A stretch of 64,000 nucleotides of DNA from assembly GCA_958403905.1 (NCBI GenBank), contig CATXZD010000014.1, positions 1 to 64,000 of the forward strand, read 5' to 3'. Under the pieces are notes generated by a model, which was not told the origin of the DNA, did not search any database, and saw only the letters and a list, made by a program, of their open reading frames with translations. The stretch is from an uncultured Ruminococcus sp. GTDB lineage: Bacteria; Bacillota; Clostridia; Oscillospirales; Acutalibacteraceae. Shown here piece by piece: positions 36,501 through 45,325 of this stretch. Each line of letters starts with the position of its first letter. Within the stretch, counting starts at the first letter, position 1. Both the position numbers and the translations under genes were made by a program.

Positions 36501-37992
36501 GGACGGTCACGAAATTCCTTTTGAAACGTTCCTTGGTTTCAAAGGCGATAAAGTTCCTGATATTGACCTTAACTTCAGTGGTGAGTATCAGTCAAAATCT
36601 CACAGATATACTGAGGAATTGTTTGGAAAAAATAACGTGTTTAAAGCAGGTACAATTGCGACAGTTGCTGAAAAAACGGCAATTGGATTTGTCAAGAAAT
36701 ATGCTCAGGAACGCGGACTGACAATGCACAAGGCTGAGGAAAAGCGCCTTGCAATAGGTTGCACAGGGGTTAAACGCACTACCGGTCAGCATCCGGGAGG
36801 AATGGTTGTTGTACCCAGAACAAACGATGTTTATGACTTTTGTCCTGTTCAGCATCCTGCAAACGATGTTAATTCTGACAATATTACAACTCATTTCGAT
36901 TTCCACTCTATTCATGATACTATCACCAAGCTTGATGAGCTCGGACACGATGTTCCAACGATTTATCACTATCTTGAAAAGTTTACGGGAATCCCTGTAA
37001 TGAAGGTTTCGATGAGTGACCCTGATGTTATGTCGCTGTTTACTTCTCCAAAAGCACTCGGTGTTACCGAGGAGGACATAGACTCCAAAACGGGAACGTT
37101 CAGTCTTCCCGAATGCGGCACAAGCTTTGTAAGAGGAATGTTAATCGAAGCAAAGCCCCAAACTTTTTCCGACTTATTGCAGATTGCAGGCCTTTCACAC
37201 GGAACCGATGTATGGCTTGGAAATGCTCAGGAGCTTATCCATAACGGCACTTGCACAATTTCAGAAGTAATCGGTACTCGTGACTCAATTATGACCTACT
37301 TAATGCACAAGGGCCTTGAGCCCGGTATGGCATTTAAGATAATGGAAATTGTCCGTAAGGGTAACGCTACAAAGCTTCTTACAGAAGAGCATTTTAAGGC
37401 TATGCGAGAGCATAATGTTCCCGAATGGTACATTGATTCCTGTATGAAGATTAAATATATGTTCCCTAAAGCTCATGCTGCGGCTTATATGATTGCTACA
37501 CTCCGCCTTGGCTGGTATAAGGTACACAAACCTGCTCAGTATTATGCGGCATACTTTACTGTTCGAAGTGAAAACCTTGACGGTGCAGTTGCTATGAAAG
37601 GACAGAAAGCTGTTAGAGAAAAAATGAATCAGATTAAGCAAAAGCAGAGCGTTCACGAAGCAACCGCAAAAGACGACGCCGAGTATCAGACCTTGCAGAT
37701 TGTTAACGAGATGATGGCAAGAGGAATAGATGTTTTACCTGTTGATGTTTACAAATCCGAAGCAAAAATGTTTATGGTAGAAGACGGAAAAATCAGATTG
37801 CCGTTCTCATCTCTTCCCGGAGTGGGTGAGGCTGCTGCAATTTCGCTTGCTGAGTCAGGCAAAAAATTTGAATATCTGTCTATTGAAGATATGCAGGTAA
37901 AAACAAAGGTAACAAAAGCGGTTATCGAAACACTAAAAGATGTCGGTGTGCTTAAAGACCTGCCTGACAGTTCACAGATGTCGTTATTTTAA
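33580..37992 (+). CDS. polC: DNA polymerase III alpha subunit, PolC type
   Basis: Main replicative polymerase of low-GC Gram-positives. Domains in order: N-terminal region; OB fold (about 265-310, VVIWGDVFDLEKR); PHP part 1 (LHLHTNMSQMD near 365); DnaQ-like 3'-5' exonuclease (FDIETTGL near 456, plus HNAPFDTSF); PHP part 2; catalytic palm (GSRGSVGSSFVATM near 911, PDIDLNFSGE near 994); and the C-terminal helix-hairpin region. A four-Cys zinc site (CPKC...CPEC) lies near 945-970. Length is 1470 from ATG 33580, chosen for AAAGGA nine bases upstream; ATG 33550 lacks a good site. It ends the cell-envelope/MEP cluster. Confidence 0.97.
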   Translation: MNNVNTDNLKSGRRNRMKTIGEVFSSLFGTACFSQTVSNGVITKLNIATEARSVTLWVNFDGLVERNMLFDAEQAIAKILQVSSAVIKPHFPSSLFSAEYFSQLYIAIKREIPSINGTLNNAETKLDDNILTINLLNGGKSLLDAKGFDKALKNIIYEEFDLRIDVKYSGTLEIKADSSEYIDAIKNAEKQVQRENLSKAADFYREETENSSQIKDKKFEDTANEIEIREGKFATPQIIQSSIRPLYGRSIRGKMIPISSIAGDSGRVVIWGDVFDLEKRVTKSGDKNIFTIDITDYTGSTTVKVFNTIQESASVDSIRKGDTIAVMGDVEYDKYAGELVVNARSIGTAQKVKVVDNAEKKRVELHLHTNMSQMDAVTSAGDLVNRAYKWGHKAIAITDHGVAQAFPDAMKAADKINKDEEKIKVIYGVEAYFMDDLVESVRGEADTSFDGTFICFDIETTGLSAARDKITEIGAVKVVNGEITDTFSTFANPEMPIPQKITQLTGITDEMVKDAPSQSKAVSDFLEFAGDNVLVAHNAPFDTSFIRKACENMGIEYNYTSIDTVAISRAILPDIKNCKLDTVAKYLRLGDFNHHRATDDAEILAKIFISLSNRLRDDYAITKTDEINTKIAGGDFKKLPTYHQIILVKNKTGLKNLYRLISYGHLNYFYKKPRIPKSELVKYREGLIIGSACCAGQLYDSILAGKPWAELKQIASFYDYLEIQPTGNNAFLIRDGRFETEEELHEIDRTIIKLAKELGKPVCATCDVHFMDPTDSDFRKILMAGQGFKDAEEQAPLYFRTTAEMLKEFEWLGKDKAYEYVVENPNKIADMCESIRPIPKGTFPPNIEGAQEQLIDITWKRAKEKYGDPLPEIVKARLDKELNSITTYGFSVLYMTAQKLVADSEAHGYLVGSRGSVGSSFVATMSGISEVNPLCPHYICPKCKHSEFITDGSYGSGFDLPPKDCPECGTRMDQDGHEIPFETFLGFKGDKVPDIDLNFSGEYQSKSHRYTEELFGKNNVFKAGTIATVAEKTAIGFVKKYAQERGLTMHKAEEKRLAIGCTGVKRTTGQHPGGMVVVPRTNDVYDFCPVQHPANDVNSDNITTHFDFHSIHDTITKLDELGHDVPTIYHYLEKFTGIPVMKVSMSDPDVMSLFTSPKALGVTEEDIDSKTGTFSLPECGTSFVRGMLIEAKPQTFSDLLQIAGLSHGTDVWLGNAQELIHNGTCTISEVIGTRDSIMTYLMHKGLEPGMAFKIMEIVRKGNATKLLTEEHFKAMREHNVPEWYIDSCMKIKYMFPKAHAAAYMIATLRLGWYKVHKPAQYYAAYFTVRSENLDGAVAMKGQKAVREKMNQIKQKQSVHEATAKDDAEYQTLQIVNEMMARGIDVLPVDVYKSEAKMFMVEDGKIRLPFSSLPGVGEAAAISLAESGKKFEYLSIEDMQVKTKVTKAVIETLKDVGVLKDLPDSSQMSLF

Positions 37993-38004
37993 GGAGTGAT
38001 AAAT

Positions 38005-39342
38005 TTGAAAAAATTTGTTTCAATCAAAAATGTGCTTATTGCAATTTCATTTACAGTACTTTTATTGTTTGTAAAGGACAATATTGATGTAGTATGGAAT
38101 GTATTAAGTAAAATTGCCGAAGCTCTTACTCCATTTGTAATAGGATTTTTGTTTGCATATCTGCTTAATTTTCCATACAGATTTTTTTATACAAAGGTTT
38201 TCGGAAAAATGGGAACTAAACGCAAGATTTTTGCAAATATGAAAAAGCCGCTTGCACTTGTATGTACTTATGTTTTAATTTCAGCAATATTCGTTGCAAT
38301 AATATGGATAGTAGTTCCTCAGATTATAGAAAACCTTGCAAGTTTAGTTAAAATTATGCCTTCTTATTATGACACATTTATGCAGCATATCAATGAATTT
38401 ATTGATTGGATTAACTCCACATTTAACGCAGGAATTGAGAGAGATAATATTCTCAGTAATCTGTTGACAGAGATTTCTAAATTCTTCTCAATGGGCAATA
38501 TAACTCAGCTTGCAGGCAAAACAGGGGAAGCAATTTTAGGTATGGTATTAAGCACTTCCTCGGGTGTTTATAACTTTATTATGGGTGTTGTTATTTCAGT
38601 ATATTTTCTTGCAGCCAAAGAACAGCTTTGTCGAATCATAAAGCGTCTTGCTGTCGCATTTATTCCGATTAAGCACTTACCTAAGATTTATGAAATTGTT
38701 GACATTACAGATACAAAATGCGGTCGTTTTCTCGTTGGTGATATAATTGACGCAGGATTTGTCGGCTTGCTTACTTTTGTAGCAATGGTTATTTTGAATG
38801 TTCCGTACGCTCCGTTAATTGCAGTGCTTATCGGAGTTACAAACATAATTCCGTTTTTCGGTCCGTTTATCGGTGCAATTCCAAGTGCAATTTTGTTATT
38901 CATAATTAATCCTTGGGATATGATTAAATTTATTATAATTGTTGTAATTATTCAACAACTTGACGGTAATCTATTCAAGCCGAAGATTATTGGTAATCAG
39001 GTTGGACTTTCAAGTTTTTGGGTTCTTTTAAGTGTAATTGTAGGCGGTGCATTGTTTGGGTTACCCGGATTTATTCTCGGAACTCCAATATTTGCCGTTA
39101 TATATTCGCTTGTTGGAAAGAAAGCTAAAAATGCTATCAATGATAAGGGCAAAATTGCACAGGAAGCACTTGATTTTGAAGTGCTCAACTACCAAAAAAT
39201 TGCAGAAGAACAAAGGCGTATAAGAGAAGAAAAGGAAATTCAGCAAAAAGAAAAGCTCCGAAAGATTATCGGTCTAAATAAGTCCGAATCTGAAGAAAAT
39301 GATGAAACGGATGTTGAATTCCATGATAATGAAAACAAATAA
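38005..39342 (+). CDS. AI-2E family transporter (PerM/YtvI-like)
   Basis: Integral membrane protein of the AI-2E exporter/PerM family, about eight membrane segments in 445 residues. VVPQIIENLASLVKIMPSYYD near residue 95 and FFGPFIGAIPSAIL near 290 with GNQVGLSSFWVLLSVIVGGALFG-type sequence near 330 are typical. The C-terminal 60 residues are a charged, probably coiled-coil tail (KIAEEQRRIREEKEIQQK). Substrate unknown; autoinducer export is shown only for one member. TTG 38005 fits the AAGGAG site at 37991-37996; GTG 37996 overlaps it. Confidence 0.86.
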   Translation: MKKFVSIKNVLIAISFTVLLLFVKDNIDVVWNVLSKIAEALTPFVIGFLFAYLLNFPYRFFYTKVFGKMGTKRKIFANMKKPLALVCTYVLISAIFVAIIWIVVPQIIENLASLVKIMPSYYDTFMQHINEFIDWINSTFNAGIERDNILSNLLTEISKFFSMGNITQLAGKTGEAILGMVLSTSSGVYNFIMGVVISVYFLAAKEQLCRIIKRLAVAFIPIKHLPKIYEIVDITDTKCGRFLVGDIIDAGFVGLLTFVAMVILNVPYAPLIAVLIGVTNIIPFFGPFIGAIPSAILLFIINPWDMIKFIIIVVIIQQLDGNLFKPKIIGNQVGLSSFWVLLSVIVGGALFGLPGFILGTPIFAVIYSLVGKKAKNAINDKGKIAQEALDFEVLNYQKIAEEQRRIREEKEIQQKEKLRKIIGLNKSESEENDETDVEFHDNENK

Positions 39343-39353
39343 ATGAAAAGTAA

Positions 39354-39382
39354 TTGACAAAATCGGTTTAATATGGTAGTAT
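39354..39382 (+). promoter_or_regulatory. promoter of the his operon
   Basis: A perfect -35 TTGACA (39354-39359), a 17-base spacer and TAGTAT (39377-39382). The following leader has a possible hairpin, AGCAC (39386-39390) with GTGCT (39405-39409). I see no T-box features or His-rich leader peptide. Confidence 0.78.
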
Positions 39383-39455
39383 ATTAGCACGTTAGCGCAG
39401 TAAAGTGCTTTCGCATTAAAGTTTTAATTGACACAACAATAACAGAGAGGTTATT

Positions 39456-40625
39456 ATGAAAAAATATTTAAAAATTACGCCTGAGGGTACAAAGGATTTT
39501 CTGTTTGCGGAATGTTCGGCTATGGATGATATTTGCGGCAAAATTGAGGAAGTATTTGTTACAAGAGGCTTTAAAAGAGTAATTACGCCCGGTATTGAAT
39601 TTTATGACGTGTTTTCACTTCCTTGCAGCGGCATTACTCAGGAATCAATGTTTAAGACAGTCGACAACAAGGGCAGACTTCTTGTAGTTCGTCCCGACTC
39701 AACTTTGCCTATAGCGCGAATGGTTTCTTCCCGTCTTAAAAACAGCCTTCTTCCCGTGCGTCTTTATTATAAACAGGCTGTTTATCGTAATAATCCCACA
39801 CTTACCGGAAGAAGAAATGAATTTATGCAGATGGGTATAGAGCTTATCGGTGTTAAGGGAATAAGAGCTGACCTTGAAGTCCTTACTACAGCTGTAAATT
39901 GTATTTCTTCAGTTGCCGATGATTTTAGAATTGAAATCGGTCACGCAGGTGTATTCGACGCTCTTTCTAATGAACTCAATATTGACGATGAATATAAGGA
40001 AAAAATCAGAATTTCAATTGAAGGCAAAAATTATTCCGTACTTAATAACCTTCTTGATAAGCTTGAACCTTGCAAGGCGGTAAGTGCAATCCGCAGTCTT
40101 CCGTCACTTTTCGGCGGAGAAGAGGTTTTTGAAAGGGCTTATGAAATCTGCAAGGGAACAAATGCAGAGTCATCTCTTGAATATCTGCATAAAATCTACA
40201 GTAATTTAATTCCGCTTAACCTTGGCAGTAAGTTGATAATTGACCTTGGTTTTGTTCAGCGAAACGATTATTACACGGGTATTGTTTTTACAGGTTTCAT
40301 AAACGGAATAGGTGACGCTGTAATTTCAGGCGGTAGATATGACGATTTGCTTTCAGAATTTGACGCTCCTATGGGCGCGGCAGGATTTGCAGTTGATACA
40401 GATGCAATAACAATCAAACGTCTTACCGATAACGATGTAAGCTATTCAGACAATCCCGATGTGCTTGTGTTTGCAAGTGACGGGCATGAGATTGAAGGCA
40501 TAAATTTAGTAGCACAGCTTAACGCAGAGGGTAAAAAAGCTCAGTTCAGCGTGCTGCCTACTTTTGAAGAAACAGAAGCGTTTGCAAAAAGCAGAGGCAT
40601 TTCAGAAGTTAAGGTTATCGGATAA
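39456..40625 (+). CDS. hisZ: ATP phosphoribosyltransferase regulatory subunit HisZ
   Basis: Paralogue of histidyl-tRNA synthetase that activates short-form HisG and mediates histidine feedback. It keeps the class II synthetase core (VRPDSTLPIARMV near residue 77, LTGRRNEFMQMGIELIG near 113, QRNDYYTGIVFTGF near 268) but lacks the full catalytic set and anticodon-binding domain; a short C-terminal region (340-389) remains. Length 389. The gene opens the histidine operon right after a strong promoter. Context with a short HisG settles HisZ over HisS. Confidence 0.93.
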   Translation: MKKYLKITPEGTKDFLFAECSAMDDICGKIEEVFVTRGFKRVITPGIEFYDVFSLPCSGITQESMFKTVDNKGRLLVVRPDSTLPIARMVSSRLKNSLLPVRLYYKQAVYRNNPTLTGRRNEFMQMGIELIGVKGIRADLEVLTTAVNCISSVADDFRIEIGHAGVFDALSNELNIDDEYKEKIRISIEGKNYSVLNNLLDKLEPCKAVSAIRSLPSLFGGEEVFERAYEICKGTNAESSLEYLHKIYSNLIPLNLGSKLIIDLGFVQRNDYYTGIVFTGFINGIGDAVISGGRYDDLLSEFDAPMGAAGFAVDTDAITIKRLTDNDVSYSDNPDVLVFASDGHEIEGINLVAQLNAEGKKAQFSVLPTFEETEAFAKSRGISEVKVIG

Positions 40626-40649
40626 AACAGCTTGAAAGGATTTTCACAT

Positions 40650-41279
40650 ATGAAACCAATCAGAATTGCTCTTACTAAGGGCAGACTTGAAAAAACAACA
40701 ATAGAACTTTTTGAAAAAATCGGATATAATTGTGACGAAGTTAAAAACAAAGGCAGACGTCTTATACTTCCTGTAGGAGACAATGAATTTGAAGTCGTTC
40801 TTGCCAAGGCGGCTGACGTTATTACATATGTTGAACACGGCGTTTGTGATTTGGGCGTTGTCGGAAAAGACACAATTCTTGAAAACGGCACTTCGTTTTA
40901 TGAACTTCTTGATTTGGGATTCGGCAAATGCAGATTTGCCCTTGCAACCCAAAAAGGCTTTGATTTTTACAGTGGCTACAACACAAAAACAATCGCTACT
41001 AAATACCCTAAAGTAACCCGTTCATTTTTTGATGATAAAAATATGGACGTAAGAATAATCAAAATTGAAGGCTCTGTCGAGCTTGCACCCTTAGTAGGAC
41101 TTGCCGATGGAATTGTTGATATAGTAGAAACCGGCTCAACCCTTAAAGCAAACGGTCTTGAAGTAATTGAGTGGGTAACTGATATTTCAGCAAGACTGAT
41201 TGCAAATACCGCAAGCCTGAAATTAAGAAAAAATGAGATTGAGCAACTTCAGAAAAAATTGGAGGCTGTAACGCAATGA
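40650..41279 (+). CDS. hisG: ATP phosphoribosyltransferase, short form
   Basis: Catalytic first step of histidine synthesis: ATP plus PRPP gives phosphoribosyl-ATP. RIALTKGRLEKTTIEL lies at the N-terminus, GVCDLGVVGKDTI near residue 57, and the PRPP site VDIVETGSTLKANGL near residue 150. It has 209 residues without the C-terminal regulatory domain, so it needs HisZ. ATG 40650 has GAAAGGA 9 bases upstream; the TTG at 40632 precedes that site. It overlaps hisD by 4 bases. Confidence 0.96.
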   Translation: MKPIRIALTKGRLEKTTIELFEKIGYNCDEVKNKGRRLILPVGDNEFEVVLAKAADVITYVEHGVCDLGVVGKDTILENGTSFYELLDLGFGKCRFALATQKGFDFYSGYNTKTIATKYPKVTRSFFDDKNMDVRIIKIEGSVELAPLVGLADGIVDIVETGSTLKANGLEVIEWVTDISARLIANTASLKLRKNEIEQLQKKLEAVTQ

Positions 41280-42568
41280 TAACAACAGTAACAGCAGATG
41301 GAAAAAGAGAATATGAATTTATTGAAACGCTTAAAAAAAGAGCGCAGAATTCCGATAGAGACGTAATTCCCACAGTATCAGAAATTATTGAAAACGTACG
41401 TGAAAACGGCGACAAGGCTGTAAATGAATATACGGTAAAGTTTGACGGAAAAGCTCCCGAAAAAACCGAGATTACCGCCGATGAAATTGACTCATTAATT
41501 GAAAAATGTGACAAAAATTATATTTCAACTGTAAAAAAAGCGGCTGCAAATATTTCTGATTTTCACAAAAGACAAATTCAGCAGAGCTGGATGACGGCAA
41601 AAAACAACGGCGTAATAATGGGGCAGAGAATAAGAGGATTAAAGCGTGTCGGAATTTACGTTCCGGGCGGTACGGCAGCCTATCCTTCATCAGTCCTGAT
41701 GAACGCTATTCCGGCAAAAATTGCAGGTGTTGAGGAAATTATAATGTGTACTCCTCCGCAGAAGGACGGTACACCTAATCCAAACATCATAGCAGCTGCA
41801 AAAATTGCGGGAGTTGACAGAATTTTTCTTATGGGCGGAGCGCAGGCAATTGCGGCGCTTGCATACGGAACGGAAACTGTACCTAAGGTTGACAAAATCG
41901 TTGGTCCTGGCAACATATTTGTAGCAACGGCAAAAAAACTCCTCTACGGAACAGTTGATATTGATATGATTGCCGGACCGAGTGAGATTCTTATTATCGC
42001 TGATGACAGTGCAGATCCAAAGTTTCTTGCCGCCGACCTTATGAGTCAGGCAGAGCACGACAGACTTGCTTCTTCAATTTTGCTTACCGACTCTTTGGAT
42101 ATTGCTGAAAAAACAAAGCAGGAGCTTTCTGCTCAGATGGAAAAGCTTTCACGAAAAGAAATTATCGAGTCATCGCTTGATAATTTTGGTGCAATAATTG
42201 TTTGCAGTGATATGTCACAGGCAACTCAGTTTGCAAATGAGCTTGCCCCCGAACATCTTGAGGTTTGCTGTAACAATCCTATGGAGTATATCGGAAAGCT
42301 TGATAATGCAGGTTCTGTATTTCTCGGAAACTATAGTCCCGAACCTCTTGGTGATTATTTTGCAGGTCCTAACCATGTTCTTCCCACAAGCGGAACGGCT
42401 CGTTTTTTCTCGCCGCTCTCTGTTGACAGCTTTATCAAGAAGTCAAGTTTTATTTATTACACAGAAAGTGCATTAAAGAACGATGCTCAGGACGTAATAC
42501 GTTTTGCTGACACCGAAGGTTTGACAGCACACGCAAATTCAATAAAGGTGCGCTTTGATATTGAATAA
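41276..42568 (+). CDS. hisD: Histidinol dehydrogenase
   Basis: Zinc enzyme that oxidises L-histidinol to L-histidine in two NAD-dependent steps. GLKRVGIYVPGGTAAYPSSV near residue 123, IDMIAGPSEILIIAD near 228 and MSQAEHDRLASSILLT near 256 contain catalytic and zinc residues; the C-terminal signature FVSGPNHVLPTSGTAR is here as YFAGPNHVLPTSGTARF. Full length at 430. ATGA overlap with hisG suggests coupling. Confidence 0.97.
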   Translation: MITTVTADGKREYEFIETLKKRAQNSDRDVIPTVSEIIENVRENGDKAVNEYTVKFDGKAPEKTEITADEIDSLIEKCDKNYISTVKKAAANISDFHKRQIQQSWMTAKNNGVIMGQRIRGLKRVGIYVPGGTAAYPSSVLMNAIPAKIAGVEEIIMCTPPQKDGTPNPNIIAAAKIAGVDRIFLMGGAQAIAALAYGTETVPKVDKIVGPGNIFVATAKKLLYGTVDIDMIAGPSEILIIADDSADPKFLAADLMSQAEHDRLASSILLTDSLDIAEKTKQELSAQMEKLSRKEIIESSLDNFGAIIVCSDMSQATQFANELAPEHLEVCCNNPMEYIGKLDNAGSVFLGNYSPEPLGDYFAGPNHVLPTSGTARFFSPLSVDSFIKKSSFIYYTESALKNDAQDVIRFADTEGLTAHANSIKVRFDIE

Positions 42569-42601
42569 TTAATAATTCTCCGATGATTGGAATGTGTTTT
42601 T

Positions 42602-43654
42602 ATGAGCTATGAACTTAACAAAAAAATTCGTGAGCTTGAGCCCTACGAGCCAATAAGCGGTACATATAAAATTCGCCTTGATGCTAACGAATCTCCTCTA
42701 AGCTATCCAGAAGAGATTATGAAGCAGGTGAGAGAAGCAATTGAAAAAATTGAATTTAACCGTTATCCCGATCCGCTTGCAACAGAAGTTGTTAATGCAT
42801 TTTCAGAGCATTACAAAATAAATTCTGAATGTGTAACTGCAGGAAACGGTTCTGATGAGCTTATCTTTCTTACAGAATCTGCTTTTCTCGAAAAGGGAGA
42901 TAAAATGCTTGTTGTTACACCGGATTTTTCAATGTACAGATTTTACTCGTCAATCTGTGAAGTGGAATGTGATTCATTCATTAAGGATGAAAAGCTTAAT
43001 ATTGATGTAGATGCCTTGATTCAAAAAATCAACAATGAAAATATTAAGCTTGTTATCTTTTCTAATCCTTGTAATCCTACAGGACAAGGTATAACGGCAG
43101 ATCAAGCTCGCAAATTGGTGACATCCGTAAATGCGCTTGTAATTCTTGATGAGGCATATATGGACTTCTGGAATCAAAGTCTTATATCAGAAACGGAGGA
43201 TTATTCAAACCTTATTGTTTTCCGAACTGCGTCAAAATCAGTAGGTTCAGCCGCACTTCGTCTTGGCTTTGCTGTGTCAAATAAAGCTATTTCAAAGGCG
43301 CTTAAGGCGGTAAAATCTCCGTATAATGTAAACAGTATTTCGCAGGCTATAGGTACCGTAATATACAAAAATAAAGAATATTTATTAAATCGACAAAAAT
43401 CAATTGTCAGAAGCAGAGAAAAGTTGTATAATGGTTTGGTAAAGATTGCCGAAAAATATAAAGATTTGACGGTTTATAACAGCTGTGCAAACTTTGTGTT
43501 TGTTAAAACTCCCGAGAGTAAGGCTATTTGGGAATATTTAAAAGATAATTCCATTGTTATAAGATATATGGGAGATTATATAAGAATTTCGGCAGGAACA
43601 GAACAAGAGGTTGATGAAACTCTCTGCTGTATTGAAAAGTATTTTTTGAGGTGA
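42602..43654 (+). CDS. hisC: Histidinol-phosphate aminotransferase
   Basis: PLP enzyme converting imidazole-acetol phosphate to histidinol phosphate. RLDANESPLSYP near residue 28, GNGSDELIFL near 85, SNPCNPTG near 157, DEAYMDFW near 188, and the PLP lysine in RTASKSVGSAALRLGFAV near 210. Length 350 from ATG 42602. A TTG at 42587 is in frame; the ribosome site (TTGGAA) is weak for either, so the start is moderately certain. Confidence 0.93.
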   Translation: MSYELNKKIRELEPYEPISGTYKIRLDANESPLSYPEEIMKQVREAIEKIEFNRYPDPLATEVVNAFSEHYKINSECVTAGNGSDELIFLTESAFLEKGDKMLVVTPDFSMYRFYSSICEVECDSFIKDEKLNIDVDALIQKINNENIKLVIFSNPCNPTGQGITADQARKLVTSVNALVILDEAYMDFWNQSLISETEDYSNLIVFRTASKSVGSAALRLGFAVSNKAISKALKAVKSPYNVNSISQAIGTVIYKNKEYLLNRQKSIVRSREKLYNGLVKIAEKYKDLTVYNSCANFVFVKTPESKAIWEYLKDNSIVIRYMGDYIRISAGTEQEVDETLCCIEKYFLR

Positions 43655-43658
43655 GCCG

Positions 43659-44237
43659 ATGCGCTGTGCTATTGAGGAAAGAAACACTAAAGAAACTCAG
43701 ATTAAGCTTATTTTAAATCTTGACGGCGGCAATATTTCTATTGATACCGGTGTCGGTTTTTTTGACCATATGTTAAATTCATTTGCTACTCACGGCGGTT
43801 TCGGACTTGAGATTTCCGTAATAGGGGATCTTAATGTGGACGAGCATCACACCGTTGAAGATACGGGAATAGTACTGGGTAAGGCATTTTCAAAAGCTCT
43901 CGGTGACAAAGGCTCAATCGACAGATTCGGCAGCTTTTATGTTCCCATGGATGAGGCTCTTGCCTTTTCTTCCGTTGATATAAGCGGCAGACCGTTTCTT
44001 GTGTTTGACGCTGATTTTCCTCAGAGCAGATGCGGTGACTACGATTGTGCAATGACTGTAGAATTTATGAGGGCATTTGCTATCAACGCAGGAATTACGC
44101 TTCACCTTAAATCTTTTTACGGAGATAATTCTCATCATATTACAGAAGCACTTTTCAAAGCGCTTGCTCATTCATTAAGAATTGCTGTAAAGCAGAACAC
44201 TTCAAACAAACCTCTTTCCACTAAAGGAGTGTTATAA
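43659..44237 (+). CDS. hisB: Imidazoleglycerol-phosphate dehydratase
   Basis: Manganese enzyme that dehydrates IGP. The three metal motifs are present: GVGFFDHMLNSFATHGGF near residue 29, DLNVDEHHTVEDTGIVLG near 57, and YGDNSHHITEALFKALAHSLR near 150. It has 192 residues and no fused phosphatase domain, the usual monofunctional form. Its stop is directly followed by the hisA ATG. hisH, which normally sits between hisB and hisA, is missing. Confidence 0.97.
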   Translation: MRCAIEERNTKETQIKLILNLDGGNISIDTGVGFFDHMLNSFATHGGFGLEISVIGDLNVDEHHTVEDTGIVLGKAFSKALGDKGSIDRFGSFYVPMDEALAFSSVDISGRPFLVFDADFPQSRCGDYDCAMTVEFMRAFAINAGITLHLKSFYGDNSHHITEALFKALAHSLRIAVKQNTSNKPLSTKGVL

Positions 44238-44957
44238 ATGATTATTTTACCTGCTATAGATATTAAAGACGGCAATTGTGTCCGTCTTTTCAAAGGAGAT
44301 TACTCAACTGTACAGAAGGTTGCCGAGTCACCGTACATTGCGGCTCAGCGTTTTGCAGATTCAGGCGCAAGCTGGATGCATATGGTTGACCTTGACGGTG
44401 CAAAGGATGCCAAGCTTGTAAACGCTGATTTAATTGCAGATGTTGCAAAATCTTCAGGCCTTTTTGTTGAAGTCGGCGGTGGAATAAGAGATATAAAAGC
44501 AGTTGAATATTATCTTTCAAGAGGTATCGACAGAGTAATTCTAGGATCGGCTGCTGTTAAAAATCCGCAATTTGTAGTTGATGCTGTTAAAAATTACGGT
44601 GATAAAATTGTAGTCGGAATTGACGCTAAAGACGGAATGGTTAGGGCAGAGGGCTGGATTGACAACTCAGATATAAATTATATAGAGCTTGCAAAACGTA
44701 TGGAAGATGTTGGCGTTAAGACAATTGTGTTTACCGATATAGATCAGGATGGTACTCTTGCAGGACCTAATCTGAAACAGCTCGATGATTTGGTTCATCA
44801 GGTTAGCTGCAACATTATTGCAAGCGGCGGGGTTGCGGTTTTAAAAGATATTATAAATCTTGCTGAGCTTGATGTTTACGGTGCAATCTGCGGCAAGGCT
44901 ATCTATTCCGGTAACCTTGACTTAAAACTTGCGCTTGAAATGACAAGAAAAATATAA
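44238..44957 (+). CDS. hisA: ProFAR isomerase HisA
   Basis: TIM-barrel isomerase for the fourth step of histidine synthesis. IILPAIDIKDGNCVRLFKGD is the N-terminal signature with catalytic Asp-8, and FTDIDQDGTLAGPN near residue 168 has the second catalytic Asp. It has phosphate motifs GGGIR near 79 and ASGGV near 197. At 239 residues it is a single barrel, not a HisA-HisF fusion. I separated it from HisF by PAIDIKDG and the GTLAGPN loop. Confidence 0.95.
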   Translation: MIILPAIDIKDGNCVRLFKGDYSTVQKVAESPYIAAQRFADSGASWMHMVDLDGAKDAKLVNADLIADVAKSSGLFVEVGGGIRDIKAVEYYLSRGIDRVILGSAAVKNPQFVVDAVKNYGDKIVVGIDAKDGMVRAEGWIDNSDINYIELAKRMEDVGVKTIVFTDIDQDGTLAGPNLKQLDDLVHQVSCNIIASGGVAVLKDIINLAELDVYGAICGKAIYSGNLDLKLALEMTRKI

Positions 44958-44998
44958 TTTATTACATATTACAGTAATAACTTTTTATAAGGTGAATT

Positions 44999-45313
44999 AT
45001 GGATTTTGATAAATATTTTGAAAAATCAGAGCTTATTCCGGCTGTTATTCAGGAAAAGTCAACGGGAGAAGTTTTGATGCTTGCATATATGAATAAAGAG
45101 AGTATGCAGAAAACCTTAGAAACAGGCTACACATGGTTCTGGTCAAGAAGCAGACAGGAGCTTTGGAACAAAGGTGCAACTTCAGGTCATTTGCAAAAGG
45201 TTGTTGATATTTTTGCAGACTGCGATAACGACACCCTGCTTGTTACTGTTGAACAGACAGGATCCGCTTGTCATACGGGCAATCATTCTTGCTTTTTCAA
45301 AAAATTAAAATAA
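44999..45313 (+). CDS. hisI: Phosphoribosyl-AMP cyclohydrolase
   Basis: Zinc enzyme opening the purine ring of PR-AMP. YTWFWSRSRQELWNKGATSGHLQKV near residues 41-66 contains the substrate site, then DCDNDTLLVTVEQTG with the metal aspartates, and zinc Cys/His in ACHTGNHSCFF. 104 residues, unfused; hisE follows separately. It follows hisA by 41 bases, where hisF is usually found. Confidence 0.96.
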   Translation: MDFDKYFEKSELIPAVIQEKSTGEVLMLAYMNKESMQKTLETGYTWFWSRSRQELWNKGATSGHLQKVVDIFADCDNDTLLVTVEQTGSACHTGNHSCFFKKLK

Positions 45314-45325
45314 GAGGGATATATT

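Noticed and set aside
39383..39455. His T-box or leader-peptide attenuator before hisZ
   Set aside because: The leader is about 70 bases, without T-box sequence, terminator or a His-rich short frame.
39456..40625. Histidyl-tRNA synthetase
   Set aside because: The anticodon-binding domain is truncated, and it opens a his operon with a short HisG, so HisZ fits.
44238..44957. HisF instead of HisA
   Set aside because: The N-terminus PAIDIKDGNCVRL and the loop GTLAGPN are HisA features; HisF would have CLDV and a longer C-terminus.
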